Shown: positions 8,523 through 16,573 of the stretch, one piece after another | Layout of the letters: each line of letters starts with the position of its first letter | How positions within the stretch are numbered: position 1 is the first letter of the stretch | Assembly (NCBI RefSeq): GCF_043555935.1 | Contig: NZ_JBIGIB010000006.1 | Location: forward strand, 310,001-374,000 | Direction: 5' to 3' | Source: Pelomonas baiyunensis | GTDB lineage: Bacteria > Pseudomonadota > Gammaproteobacteria > Burkholderiales > Burkholderiaceae_C | DNA: 64,000 nucleotides | The notes under the pieces: model-generated | The model's database searches: none | What the model was told of the DNA's origin: nothing | Seen by the model: the letters and a program-made list of their open reading frames with translations, nothing else | Translations under genes and position numbers: made by a program

Positions 8523-8733
8523 GGCCCAACGATAGCGCTGCCAAGGCCGTTCGGTCGCGGTGCGACGCACAGCCTGCGCCACATCCCCAACTTGTAACGG
8601 CGCGCAAGAGTTGCCCCCCGAACGGTGACATCGATAGACCGCCCCGCCCCGCCTGGGCAGCATCGCGCCTTCGCGGGTGAATGCGCTTTCAAGGCCGCAT
8701 CCGACATCACAAGCCACCGCCGACGAGGGACGT

Positions 8734-11700
8734 ATGCAACGACGGGCACGACACCACCTTTCCACCCATGGGCTGCCCATGGCCTTGAGCCTGATGCTGG
8801 CCGCCTGCGGCGGTGGCACGGGCGATGCCGGCCCTTCGGCCGCAGCCACGGCGGCCACGGGCGAGGGGGCCACCCTCGTCAAGGCGCTGGCTGCCACGGC
8901 CACGGCCACCGAGACGGCCCTCACGCCGGTGGCGGCCACGGCCAGCGCGTCCGAGCGGCCCGATCTGGGCCCGGCCCAGGCCATCGACCACAACGACACC
9001 ACGCGCTGGAGCAGCGGCTTCACCGACGATCAATGGCTGACGCTGGACTACGGCAAGACCGTGGCCTTCACGCGGGTGCACATCGACTGGGAACGCGCCC
9101 ACGCCACGCAGTACGAACTGCAGGTGTCGACCGACGGCGTCAGTTGGAGCACGCTGAAGGCCGTGACCGCCAGCCAGGGCGGCAGCGAAGACTGGACGGG
9201 GCTGTCCGGCCAGGGCCGCTACCTGCGCATGAAGGGCCTCAAGCGCTCGTCGGGCTACGGTTATTCCATCTTCGAGATCCAGGCCTTCACCGGCGTGGCC
9301 CCGGCGCCCGCGCCCACCCCCGCGCCGCAACCGGTGCCGGGCGGGCTCACGCAACCCGGGCAGCCGGTGCAGCCCGTGGCCGCCACCTCGTCGGCGCTGG
9401 AGAACCCCGCCAATTCGGCTGCCATGGCCATCGACGGCAAGCCCGGCACGCGCTGGGCCAGCGCGTTTGAAGACGGTGCCTGGATCCAGTTCGACTTCGG
9501 CAAGAAAACCGCCGTGGGCTACCTCAAGCTCACCTGGGAGAACTCGTACGGCAAGGCCTACTCGCTGCGGGTGTCCGACGACGGCCAGACCTGGACCGAA
9601 CTGCGCAACGTCAGCAACGGCCGCGGCGGCACCGAGGAGTTCTTCAACCTCGGCATGAACGCGCGCTACCTGCGCCTGCAGGGCGTGGCACGGGCCACGC
9701 AGTACGGCTATTCGCTGTTCGAGGCGGAGTTCAAGACGCCGGGCAGCGACAACACGCTGGCGGACGCCGCCACCTCCGCCTTCCGTTTCCCGGCCAACGG
9801 CGCCGGCCTGCAGCCGTTGCCGAGCGCCGCCCAGCCGCTGGAAACGCTGCAGTTCACGCTGCCCGATGGCACCTTGGTCACCCGCTTTGGCATGGTGGGC
9901 CGCTCGCGCCACGCGCGTGAGCGGGGGGAAGACTGGAACGAAATCGGCTTCGGCCCGAACGACACGGTCGACGCCGCCGGCAACCCGCAAGACAAGGGCC
10001 CGGGCGCACACCTGAACTTCGTGCCCAACTACTTCAAGAACCGCACCTGGGGCGTGGAGTTCATCGACAACAGCCGGGTGGCCGGCGTGACCAAGCCGAC
10101 CCTGGTCATCAACCAGTACTACCAGCAGGCTCAGCGGGGCGGTGGCCACGCCTTCTTCCGCCGCTTTGACGACCCGGGCGTGACCGGCTACGGCTGGATG
10201 TCGCCCGGCCGGCTGCTGGACAACAGCACCTACACCGCCGGTTTCACGGACGTGACCGCCTGCCCCGTGGTGCCCAAGCCGCCGCAAACCGCGCTGCTCA
10301 CGCCCGCGGCCGGTTACGCGGGCATTCGTGGCGCCAACGATGGCTGCAGCGTCGTGCTGGACAACATGCCCGGCCACAAAGACATCGCCGCCAACGCCAA
10401 CGGCGTGATGGTGCCCACCAGCACCAACGTGCCGTCACGAGCGCTCAAGCTGGGCGACGCGATCGAGTTCACGGGCTCGTTCTTCTCCAACCGGCCGTCC
10501 ATGGACGCGGTGGGCGACAGCGGCGCGTTCCGGTACTACACGAACGAGGTCACCTACGTCGTCGGCACCGGCCTGCGCCCTTGGTACGGCGTGCAGCCGC
10601 GCCTGATGAATGCACCGCTGCCCACGGCCACCTTGTCGGGCGGCGAGGGCTCCATCTCCTACAACTACTCCGACAACGGGCTGTACATGTTCCAGCAGCC
10701 GCACAACCACATCGGCATGCAGAACATGCAGCGCTTCGTGGAAGGGCGGCGCCTGGTGCACACCAACTTCACCACGGGCGACCACAACGAGCCCGGCAAC
10801 GACCGTTACACCGCCGCGGTGGGTCTGCAGGGGCCGCGATTCAACCAGTCCGCCTGCATCGGCTGCCACGTGAACAACGGCCGCAGCCCGGCACCCACGG
10901 CGCTGAACCAGCGGCTGGATGCGATGTCGGTGCGTGCCGCGGCGCTGGATGCCAACGGCCAACAGGTGCCGCACCCACGCTACGGCGCTGCGGTGCAGAT
11001 GAACGCGTTCTCGGCCACCGGTGCGCCGCAGGACTGGGGCACCGGCGTGCGCGTGGCGGGCTTTGAAACCCGCACCGCCAAGCTGGCCGACGGCACGGTG
11101 GTGGAGTTGCGCAAGCCCACGCTGGCGTTTGACGGCCCGGTGCCTGCTGCCGTGTCGCTGCGCGCCGCGCAGCCCATGATCGGCACCGGCTTGCTGGAAG
11201 CCATCGCCGAGGCGGACATCCTGGCCCGCGCCCGCACCACGCCGGACGAAGACGGCGTGAAGGGCATCCCCAACTACGTGTTCGACCCCGAGACCGGTGC
11301 GGTGCGCTTGGGCCGCTTTGGCTGGAAGGCCGGCAAGGCCTCGCTGCGCCACCAAACTGCGGCTGCGTTGCTGCAGGACATGGCCGTCACCTCGCCCGTG
11401 TACCCCAGCCGCGCCTGCCACAACGGGCCGGCGGCTTGCTCGGCCGGCAAGGCGGAGCCGGGCATCTCGGAAGCCGACCTGCAGCAAGTGGCGCGCTACC
11501 TGGCGCTGGTGGGCGTGCCCGCGCAGCGCAGCCTGGCCAGCGGCTTCCCCAAGGGGGTGACGCCGATGGATGAGCACCGTGTCGACCCGGCCCAGGTGAG
11601 TGCCGGCGCCAAGGTCTTCCAGACCCTGCGCTGCGCAGCCTGCCACGCCACCGACTTCAAGACCGGCCCGGGCCACCTGTTCGCGGAACTGCGCAACCAG

Positions 11701-12000
11701 TCCATCAAGCCCTACACCGACCTGCTGCTGCACGACATGGGCGCCGGCCTGGCGGACGGCTACGTGGAAGGTCAGGCCACGGGCAGCCTGTGGCGCACCT
11801 CGCCGCTGTGGGGCATTGGGTACACGGAGAAGGTGATGGGCAATGCCGCCAAGGTCGGCTACCTGCATGACGGCCGCGCCCGCACGCTCACCGAAGCGGT
11901 GATGTGGCACGGCGGTGAAGCCGAGAAGTCGCGTCAGCGCTTTGAAGCCCTGCCCAAGACCGACCGCGAGGCGCTGCTGGCCTTCCTCAAGTCGCTGTGA
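8734..12000 (+). CDS. Lipoprotein with two discoidin domains and a di-haem oxidoreductase domain
   Basis: 1088-residue surface or periplasmic lipoprotein with lipobox LAAC (Cys25). Two F5/8 type C (discoidin) carbohydrate-binding domains occupy roughly residues 55-190 and 215-345, joined by a proline/alanine linker (APAPTPAPQPVPG). The rest matches the di-haem thiol-oxidoreductase family (DUF1111): one haem motif CIGCH at residues 708-712, a second CAACH at 967-971, and the family ending YLHDGRARTLTEAVMWHGGEAE. The ATG at 8734 follows a good ribosome site (GAGGGA). No neighbour is functionally linked. Seen: the domain fusion. Known: such proteins are periplasmic c-type cytochromes of poorly defined role. 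Inferred: a redox enzyme targeted to a glycan or cell surface. Confidence 0.82.
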   Translation: MQRRARHHLSTHGLPMALSLMLAACGGGTGDAGPSAAATAATGEGATLVKALAATATATETALTPVAATASASERPDLGPAQAIDHNDTTRWSSGFTDDQWLTLDYGKTVAFTRVHIDWERAHATQYELQVSTDGVSWSTLKAVTASQGGSEDWTGLSGQGRYLRMKGLKRSSGYGYSIFEIQAFTGVAPAPAPTPAPQPVPGGLTQPGQPVQPVAATSSALENPANSAAMAIDGKPGTRWASAFEDGAWIQFDFGKKTAVGYLKLTWENSYGKAYSLRVSDDGQTWTELRNVSNGRGGTEEFFNLGMNARYLRLQGVARATQYGYSLFEAEFKTPGSDNTLADAATSAFRFPANGAGLQPLPSAAQPLETLQFTLPDGTLVTRFGMVGRSRHARERGEDWNEIGFGPNDTVDAAGNPQDKGPGAHLNFVPNYFKNRTWGVEFIDNSRVAGVTKPTLVINQYYQQAQRGGGHAFFRRFDDPGVTGYGWMSPGRLLDNSTYTAGFTDVTACPVVPKPPQTALLTPAAGYAGIRGANDGCSVVLDNMPGHKDIAANANGVMVPTSTNVPSRALKLGDAIEFTGSFFSNRPSMDAVGDSGAFRYYTNEVTYVVGTGLRPWYGVQPRLMNAPLPTATLSGGEGSISYNYSDNGLYMFQQPHNHIGMQNMQRFVEGRRLVHTNFTTGDHNEPGNDRYTAAVGLQGPRFNQSACIGCHVNNGRSPAPTALNQRLDAMSVRAAALDANGQQVPHPRYGAAVQMNAFSATGAPQDWGTGVRVAGFETRTAKLADGTVVELRKPTLAFDGPVPAAVSLRAAQPMIGTGLLEAIAEADILARARTTPDEDGVKGIPNYVFDPETGAVRLGRFGWKAGKASLRHQTAAALLQDMAVTSPVYPSRACHNGPAACSAGKAEPGISEADLQQVARYLALVGVPAQRSLASGFPKGVTPMDEHRVDPAQVSAGAKVFQTLRCAACHATDFKTGPGHLFAELRNQSIKPYTDLLLHDMGAGLADGYVEGQATGSLWRTSPLWGIGYTEKVMGNAAKVGYLHDGRARTLTEAVMWHGGEAEKSRQRFEALPKTDREALLAFLKSL

Positions 12001-12022
12001 CCGCCGGGGCAGCCAGCCCCTG

Positions 12023-12062
12023 GCGCTGATACGTTGATGCGCTGAAACGTTGATGCGCTGAT
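12023..12062. repeat. 2.5-copy 16-bp tandem repeat
   Basis: Units GCGCTGATACGTTGAT (12023-12038) and GCGCTGAAACGTTGAT (12039-12054) differ at one base and are followed by a half unit GCGCTGAT (12055-12062). The array lies between the stop of the di-haem lipoprotein gene and its terminator. No function is evident. Confidence 0.8.
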
Positions 12063-12066
12063 GTGC

Positions 12067-12093
12067 AAACGCCGGGCATGCCCGGCGTTTTTT
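12067..12093 (+). terminator. Rho-independent terminator of the di-haem lipoprotein gene
   Basis: A perfect 11-bp inverted repeat, AAACGCCGGGC then GCCCGGCGTTT separated by AT, followed by further thymines (TTTC). It ends the rightward transcript of the discoidin/di-haem gene. Confidence 0.85.
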
Positions 12094-12144
12094 CTTGGCG
12101 TGCCCGCATCGCGACGCGTGCGGGGTGAACCGCTGATCGGGCGC

Positions 12145-12486
12145 TCAGGCCTTCTTCACGAACTCCGACTTCAGCCCCATCGCCCCGATGCCGTCGATCT
12201 TGCAGTCGATGTCGTGGTCGCCATCGGTCAGGCGGATGTTCTTGACCTTGGTGCCCACCTTCACCACCAGCGACGAGCCCTTGATCTTCAGGTCCTTGAT
12301 GACCGTGACCGTGTCGCCGTCTTGCAGCACGTTGCCCACCGCGTCCTTGATCACGCGCTCGGCCTCAGCCGTGGCTTCCGCAGCCTGCGCCTGCCACTCG
12401 TGCCCGCACTCCGGGCAAATCAGCTGGGCGCCGTCCTCGTAGGTGTACGCAGACTGGCACTGGGGGCAGGCGGGCAGGGTGCTCAT
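12145..12486 (-). CDS. yjdM: PhnA/YjdM-family zinc-ribbon protein
   Basis: 113-residue cytoplasmic protein. An N-terminal zinc ribbon (CPQCQSAY and CPECGHEW) is followed by the PhnA SH3-like beta-barrel (VLQDGDTVTVIKDLKIKGSS, VVKVGTKVKNIRL) and ends in EFVKKA. This matches YjdM (formerly PhnA) of E. coli. The family is named for alkylphosphonate utilisation, but a direct enzymatic role is not established in most species. The ATG at 12486 precedes the first zinc-binding cysteines; an upstream start would add a shadow of unrelated sequence. It is probably a single-gene unit, converging on the di-haem gene. Confidence 0.87.
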   Translation of the reverse strand: MSTLPACPQCQSAYTYEDGAQLICPECGHEWQAQAAEATAEAERVIKDAVGNVLQDGDTVTVIKDLKIKGSSLVVKVGTKVKNIRLTDGDHDIDCKIDGIGAMGLKSEFVKKA

Positions 12487-12548
12487 GCGGTGGGCTTTCG
12501 TGCGGTGAAGAAAAAAGCCCCGCTGCTTGCGCAACGAGGCTTTTGATT

Positions 12549-12624
12549 TGGCTCCCCGACCTGGGCTCGAACCAGGGACCTACGGATTAACAGTCCGGCG
12601 CTCTACCGACTGAGCTATCGAGGA
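12549..12624 (-). tRNA. tRNA-Asn (anticodon GUU), copy 1
   Basis: The reverse strand reads a 76-nt cloverleaf beginning TCCTCGATAGCTCAGTCGG. The anticodon loop CTGTTAA gives GUU, the T-loop is GGTTCGAGCC, and the encoded CCA is at 12549-12551. The 7-bp acceptor stem pairs fully (one U-G). Confidence 0.97.
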
Positions 12625-12691
12625 ATTGACTTCTATGTCGGCACGCCAAGCGGTTGCAGCGTGCGTCTTGTCGTCTTTCGACGAGATTCTG

Positions 12692-12767
12692 TGGCTCCCC
12701 GACCTGGGCTCGAACCAGGGACCTACGGATTAACAGTCCGGCGCTCTACCGACTGAGCTATCGAGGA
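12692..12767 (-). tRNA. tRNA-Asn (anticodon GUU), copy 2
   Basis: Second 76-nt tRNA-Asn, identical in sequence to the copy 67 bp away, with anticodon GUU and encoded CCA at 12692-12694. It is probably co-transcribed leftward with copy 1; the spacer between them is not repeated. Confidence 0.97.
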
Positions 12768-12803
12768 ACAGAGCCAATGATTATAGACCTATTTTTATGA
12801 GCT

Positions 12804-14924
12804 TCACAAGCGAACTTCAACACTTGCTCGCACGGTGCGCGGCGCGAGGGGGTAGAGGTAGCTGTGTTCGTACTGCCAGGGCGCCTCGCGCCACGCGCGG
12901 CGGTCGGCCAGGTTGTCGACGGCGGCACGCCAGATCCAGGTCTGCTGGCCCATGGTCTGCAGGTAGCGAACGCCCGCGTCCAGCGTGGCCCAGCCCGGCA
13001 CGCGCACGCTGTTGTCCGGCGTGGCGAAGCGCGCGCCTTCGTAGGTCAAGCCGGCTTGGGCTTGCAGGCCGGGCAGCAGGTCCTGGCGGAGCTGAGCCTT
13101 CACGGTGTTGCGCGGCACGTTGGGCGGTGTGAGGCCGTTGAGGGACGCATCGGCGCTGCCTTCGCGGCGCGCGCGCAGGTGCATCGCGCTCGCGGTCAGG
13201 CCTCCGCCGCTCCACTTCAGGTCGGCGCTGGCTTCGATGCCCGTGTGGTGCGCCTGACCGTCAGCGCGGCGCTCGCAGCTTTGGGCCACATCGCAGGCAC
13301 CCACGTCGCGCCACAGCGGCCGGCGGATGTCGAACACCGTGAGTGCGCCTTCCACGCGCTGGGTTCCGGTCTTCAGGCCGAGTTCGGTCTGGCGGCTCTT
13401 GAGCGTGGGTAGGGCCTGGCCGGCGTTGCGGTAGCGGGAGCGGTTGGGCGCGACTTCGCTTTCGGCGCCCTGGCCCCAGCTGGCGTAGACCAGCCAATCG
13501 GCGGCGATGGCGTGGCTCAAGGCCAGCCACGGCGTGGTGACGCCTTGGCCGTAGTCGGTGCGGCGCGAGCCGTCGGTGCGCACGCTTTCGCGGTGCAGCT
13601 GCGTGTGGCGCAGGCCCAGCCAGGCGGTGGTGTCGGCGCTCAGGGCCACGCGGTCACGCAGGTAGAGCTCTTGGCTGCGTTCGTCGCGGTTGGTGTTCTC
13701 GTCGGTCAGGTCCGGGGCTGCTGGCGTGATGGCCGTGCCCTGGATGTTGCCGGTGCCGGCGTAGTTGTAGGCCTGGCGCCGAAAACGGCTCTTGAACTGG
13801 CTGGCCAGTCCGCCCACGGTGAGGTCGTGCCGCAGGCCGGCCAGTTGCACCGGGCCTCGCGCCGAGAGGTCCAGCGCGGTGGTGTCGCGGTGCTCGCCTT
13901 CGCTGCGGAAGTCGTAGAGGTCGTAGGTGCCATCGGGGCAGAAGCGGTCGGCGTAGTAGTTGCCGTCGGCGGCCGAGCAACCGTAGCCGTAGGCCAGGCG
14001 GTCGTCGGTGCGCAGGCGTTGCAGCCCCAGCGTGGCCTGGGCCTGCCAGTCAGCGCTGAGCTTGTGCTGCACACGCAGCGAGGCGTGCGTGTTGTCGAAC
14101 ACAACCGGCTGGCTCCAGGGCTGGTTGTTGAGGTTGATGCGCGGGTCGACCTGATGCGCGTCCGGCAGGCGGCTGCCGGTCAGGCTGAAGGCCTGCTGGC
14201 TGGGCTGGCTTTGGTGGTTGAACTCCACCTCGGCCTCCACCAGCGTGTCGGGGCTCAGGCGCCAGTCGGTCGCCAGCGCGGCGGTGTGGGCGTTGCCGCG
14301 GCTGTCGCGCAGCAGGGGCGACAGGTGGGCCGCCGACAGGTTCACGCGCACGCCGAATTCGCGTTGTGCGCCCAGGCGTTGCGAGTGGTCGACGCTGGCT
14401 TGCACCGTGCCGCCCTGGATGGCGCCGAGCATCAGCGAGGTGGCGTCATCGGCCAGCGGCCGCTTGACCACGAAGTTGACCAGGCCCGCCGGCGCGCTGG
14501 TGCCGGCCTGCATGCCGGTGGCGCCCTTGAGCACTTCCACGGCCGCCTTGTTGGCCAGCGACAGCGCGGTTTCGCCGCTGATGGGCAGGCCGTCACGGCG
14601 CAGGTTGAAGCGGTTGTCCAGCTCGAAGCCGCGCACCTTCACCGTGCTCCAGTAGCCGGTGGCGTTGTAGCTGTCGGACACTGAGGCGTCGAGCTTGGTG
14701 ATGCCCGCCAGTTGCGTCACACCCAGGTCCGCCAAGCGGTCGGTGCTGAGGCTCAGCGTTTGCAGCGGCAGGCGAGCGGGTGGGTCCGAGAAACCAGCCA
14801 AGCCAGGCGCGGCTTCGGTGGCCTTGCCGCTGACGCTGACGGCGGGCAGTGACTGGGCGGCCGCGAGTTGGGCGACACAAAGCGCCGCAGCGGCGCCAAG
14901 GAGGGAACGGGTCAGGAGTGCCAT
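12804..14924 (-). CDS. TonB-dependent outer-membrane receptor, probably for thiamin or a precursor
   Basis: 706-residue outer-membrane transporter. A cleavable signal peptide (ending near AQLAAAQ) precedes a plug domain with VKVRGFELDNRFNLRRDG and the LKGATGMQAGTSAPAGLVNFVVKRP segment (landmarks LKGATGMQ and GLVNFVVKRP), then a 22-strand barrel ending in an aromatic/leucine terminus (VRASVEVRL). Sequence resembles siderophore (FhuE/FpvA-type) receptors. However, a TPP riboswitch directly upstream argues that it imports thiamin, TPP or a precursor. The ATG at 14924 gives a typical signal peptide; a TTG at 14954 would extend it by ten residues. No TonB/ExbBD or inner-membrane thiamin transporter is in the window. 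Confidence 0.85.
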   Translation of the reverse strand: MALLTRSLLGAAAALCVAQLAAAQSLPAVSVSGKATEAAPGLAGFSDPPARLPLQTLSLSTDRLADLGVTQLAGITKLDASVSDSYNATGYWSTVKVRGFELDNRFNLRRDGLPISGETALSLANKAAVEVLKGATGMQAGTSAPAGLVNFVVKRPLADDATSLMLGAIQGGTVQASVDHSQRLGAQREFGVRVNLSAAHLSPLLRDSRGNAHTAALATDWRLSPDTLVEAEVEFNHQSQPSQQAFSLTGSRLPDAHQVDPRINLNNQPWSQPVVFDNTHASLRVQHKLSADWQAQATLGLQRLRTDDRLAYGYGCSAADGNYYADRFCPDGTYDLYDFRSEGEHRDTTALDLSARGPVQLAGLRHDLTVGGLASQFKSRFRRQAYNYAGTGNIQGTAITPAAPDLTDENTNRDERSQELYLRDRVALSADTTAWLGLRHTQLHRESVRTDGSRRTDYGQGVTTPWLALSHAIAADWLVYASWGQGAESEVAPNRSRYRNAGQALPTLKSRQTELGLKTGTQRVEGALTVFDIRRPLWRDVGACDVAQSCERRADGQAHHTGIEASADLKWSGGGLTASAMHLRARREGSADASLNGLTPPNVPRNTVKAQLRQDLLPGLQAQAGLTYEGARFATPDNSVRVPGWATLDAGVRYLQTMGQQTWIWRAAVDNLADRRAWREAPWQYEHSYLYPLAPRTVRASVEVRL

Positions 14925-15004
14925 CGGAAATGCAAAGCGATGGCAGGTCGGCAAACGAGAACGCGACGGGCCCGGAGACGAAGCGAATGGAGCCCTGCTG
15001 ATCG

Positions 15005-15098
15005 GCTGCTTCCCTGCGCGAGGATTACCTCAATCAGGTTCAAAGGGACTGTCTCAGTCGCGCTCAGCCGTGGCCGGCGCAACACCCCTAGCGAAGAG
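15005..15098 (-). promoter_or_regulatory. TPP (THI-box) riboswitch
   Basis: The reverse strand contains the THI-element core in order: AGGGGTG (15089-15083), CTGAGA (15057-15052), CCCTTTGAACCTGAT (15047-15033), GGTAAT (15029-15024) and GCGCAGGGAAGC (15019-15008). The variable helix lies between the first two blocks. About 80 nt separate the aptamer from the TonB-receptor start, enough for an expression platform that hides the ribosome site or terminates transcription when TPP is abundant. Core conservation makes the identification firm; the mode of switching is not visible. Confidence 0.93.
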
Positions 15099-15196
15099 CT
15101 GCCGGCACAGGGCCAGCAGCGGCGTGCAGTTTAAAAGCAAACCGTGCGCGACATGGGCCGTGCGATTCGGACCGCTGATGCGACGGGCTCGGCGGT

Positions 15197-16234
15197 TCAG
15201 TCGCCCGTCGGCGCGCTCACGCCCAGCCGCTCGTGCAGCTTCGGGCTGGTCGTCGTGTACTGCAAGTGAATGGGCTGGCCGGGGAAGACGCGTTCCGCGG
15301 CGGCAAATGCGGCCAGCGTGGCCTCGTGGAAGCCGCTCACCAGCAGCTTGCGCTTGCCGGGGTAGTGGTTGATGTCGCCCACGGCGTACACGCCGGGCAG
15401 CGAGGTCTCGAAGCGTGCGGTGTCCACCGTCACGAGCTTGCGCTCCAGCGCCAGGCCCCAGTCGGCCAGCGCGCCCAGGCGCGGGCTCAGGCCCAGACGC
15501 ACGAGCAGGTGATCGGCCGCCACGGGGCGGGTCTGGCCGGCGGCGTCGAGGATGTCGAGGCCTTGCAGGCCGCCATCCGCGGTGCGCAGTGCGAGCGGCT
15601 GTCCCACTTCCACCTGGATGCGGCCGGCATCGCGCAGGGCTTGCAGGCGCGCCAGCAACTCGGTCGGCGCTTTGAACGCATCTTTGCGATGCAGCAGCGT
15701 CACCTGGGCGGCCGCGCCGGCTTCAGCCAGTTCGAGGGCGGCAGTGACGGCCGGCGCTTCGCCGCCCAGCACCAGCACGCGCTGGCCGTGTGCTGGCAGG
15801 CTGTCGAGCCGGTGGTGGATGTGGCGGCCCTCCAGGGCCTCAGCCCCCTCCAGGCGCAGCCGCTTGGGTTGGAATGCGCCCACGCCCGCGGCGATGAACA
15901 CCGTCTTGGCCAGGAACGCTTGACCGGTGCTGGTGCGCAACTGCCAGCGTCCGTCCGGCTGTGGCTGCAGGGCCGACACCTCTTGGCCGAGGTGCAAGGT
16001 GGGCGCAAAGGGCCGCACCTGCTGCTGCAAGCGCTCCACCAGTTCGCGCCCGCTGCACACGGGCACGCCGGGGATGTCGTAGATCGGCTTGTCGGCGTAG
16101 AGCTCGATGCACTGGCCGCCCACATGGGGCAGCGCATCGACGACCTGGGCCGAAATGCCCAGCAGGCCGAGTTCGAACACCTGGAACAGGCCCACCGGGC
16201 CCGCGCCAATGACGAGGGCGTCGGTCTCGATCAC
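15197..16234 (-). CDS. Ferredoxin-NADP(+) reductase, thioredoxin-reductase-like type
   Basis: 345-residue FAD/NAD(P)H flavoprotein. The FAD-binding motif is VIGAGPVGLFQ (residues 8-18), followed by VGGQCIELYADKPIYDIPG (landmark GGQC), a second nucleotide-binding fold around VLVLGGEAPAVTAALELA, and the C-terminal FAD contact VYAVGDI. The redox-active CxxC of thioredoxin reductase is missing, which is diagnostic of the YumC/FNR2 ferredoxin-NADP reductases. It lies 15 bp after fdxA at the end of the sulfate-assimilation operon, so it probably moves electrons from NADPH to the FdxA ferredoxin and on to CysI. Confidence 0.85.
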   Translation of the reverse strand: MIETDALVIGAGPVGLFQVFELGLLGISAQVVDALPHVGGQCIELYADKPIYDIPGVPVCSGRELVERLQQQVRPFAPTLHLGQEVSALQPQPDGRWQLRTSTGQAFLAKTVFIAAGVGAFQPKRLRLEGAEALEGRHIHHRLDSLPAHGQRVLVLGGEAPAVTAALELAEAGAAAQVTLLHRKDAFKAPTELLARLQALRDAGRIQVEVGQPLALRTADGGLQGLDILDAAGQTRPVAADHLLVRLGLSPRLGALADWGLALERKLVTVDTARFETSLPGVYAVGDINHYPGKRKLLVSGFHEATLAAFAAAERVFPGQPIHLQYTTTSPKLHERLGVSAPTGD

Positions 16235-16249
16235 AGCTGGGCGGCGGGC

Positions 16250-16573
16250 TTACTTGATCAGTTCGCCCAGCTTGCCGGTCTTGTCCTTCCACTCTTCGGC
16301 GTCTGGCAGCGCGGGCTTGCGCTTGGTGATGCTGGGCCACTTCTTGGCCAGCTCGGCGTTGAGCTTGATCATGTGGATCTGGTCGCCCGGCACGTCTTCC
16401 TCGGGCACGATGGCATTGACCGGGCACTCGGGGATGCAGACCGCGCAGTCGATGCACTCGTCCGGGTCGATGGTGAGGAAGTTCGGGCCTTCGCGGAAGC
16501 AGTCCACCGGGCAGACATCGACGCAATCGGTGTACTTGCAGCGGATGCAGGATTCGGTGACGACGTGGGTCAT
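16250..16573 (-). CDS. fdxA: Seven-iron ferredoxin FdxA
   Basis: 107-residue soluble ferredoxin of the Azotobacter FdI type. Cysteines at 9, 17, 21, 40, 43, 46 and 50 are arranged to bind one 3Fe-4S and one 4Fe-4S cluster. Additional Cys12 and Cys25 are also present. The C-terminal extension (WPSITKRKPALPDAEEW) is characteristic of FdxA. Its ATG overlaps the cobA stop by 4 bp. The location next to a ferredoxin reductase and downstream of sulfite reductase suggests that it supplies low-potential electrons to CysI. Confidence 0.92.
   Translation of the reverse strand: MTHVVTESCIRCKYTDCVDVCPVDCFREGPNFLTIDPDECIDCAVCIPECPVNAIVPEEDVPGDQIHMIKLNAELAKKWPSITKRKPALPDAEEWKDKTGKLGELIK

Noticed and set aside
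6469..8631. A single 720-residue protein reading through the MlaF-like ATPase from far upstream
   Set aside because: The first 438 residues are an out-of-frame shadow of the MlaE permease; the ATPase has its own GTG start overlapping the permease stop.
12023..12062. CRISPR-like repeat
   Set aside because: Only 2.5 units of 16 bp with no spacers and no cas genes; a simple tandem repeat.
12541..12800. tRNA-associated genomic island boundary
   Set aside because: No integrase, no displaced tRNA 3' end beyond the complete second copy, and gene content on both sides is ordinary chromosome.
12804..14924. Naming the TonB-dependent receptor a siderophore receptor
   Set aside because: The plug and barrel resemble that group, but the upstream TPP riboswitch makes a thiamin-related ligand more likely; no siderophore gene is nearby.
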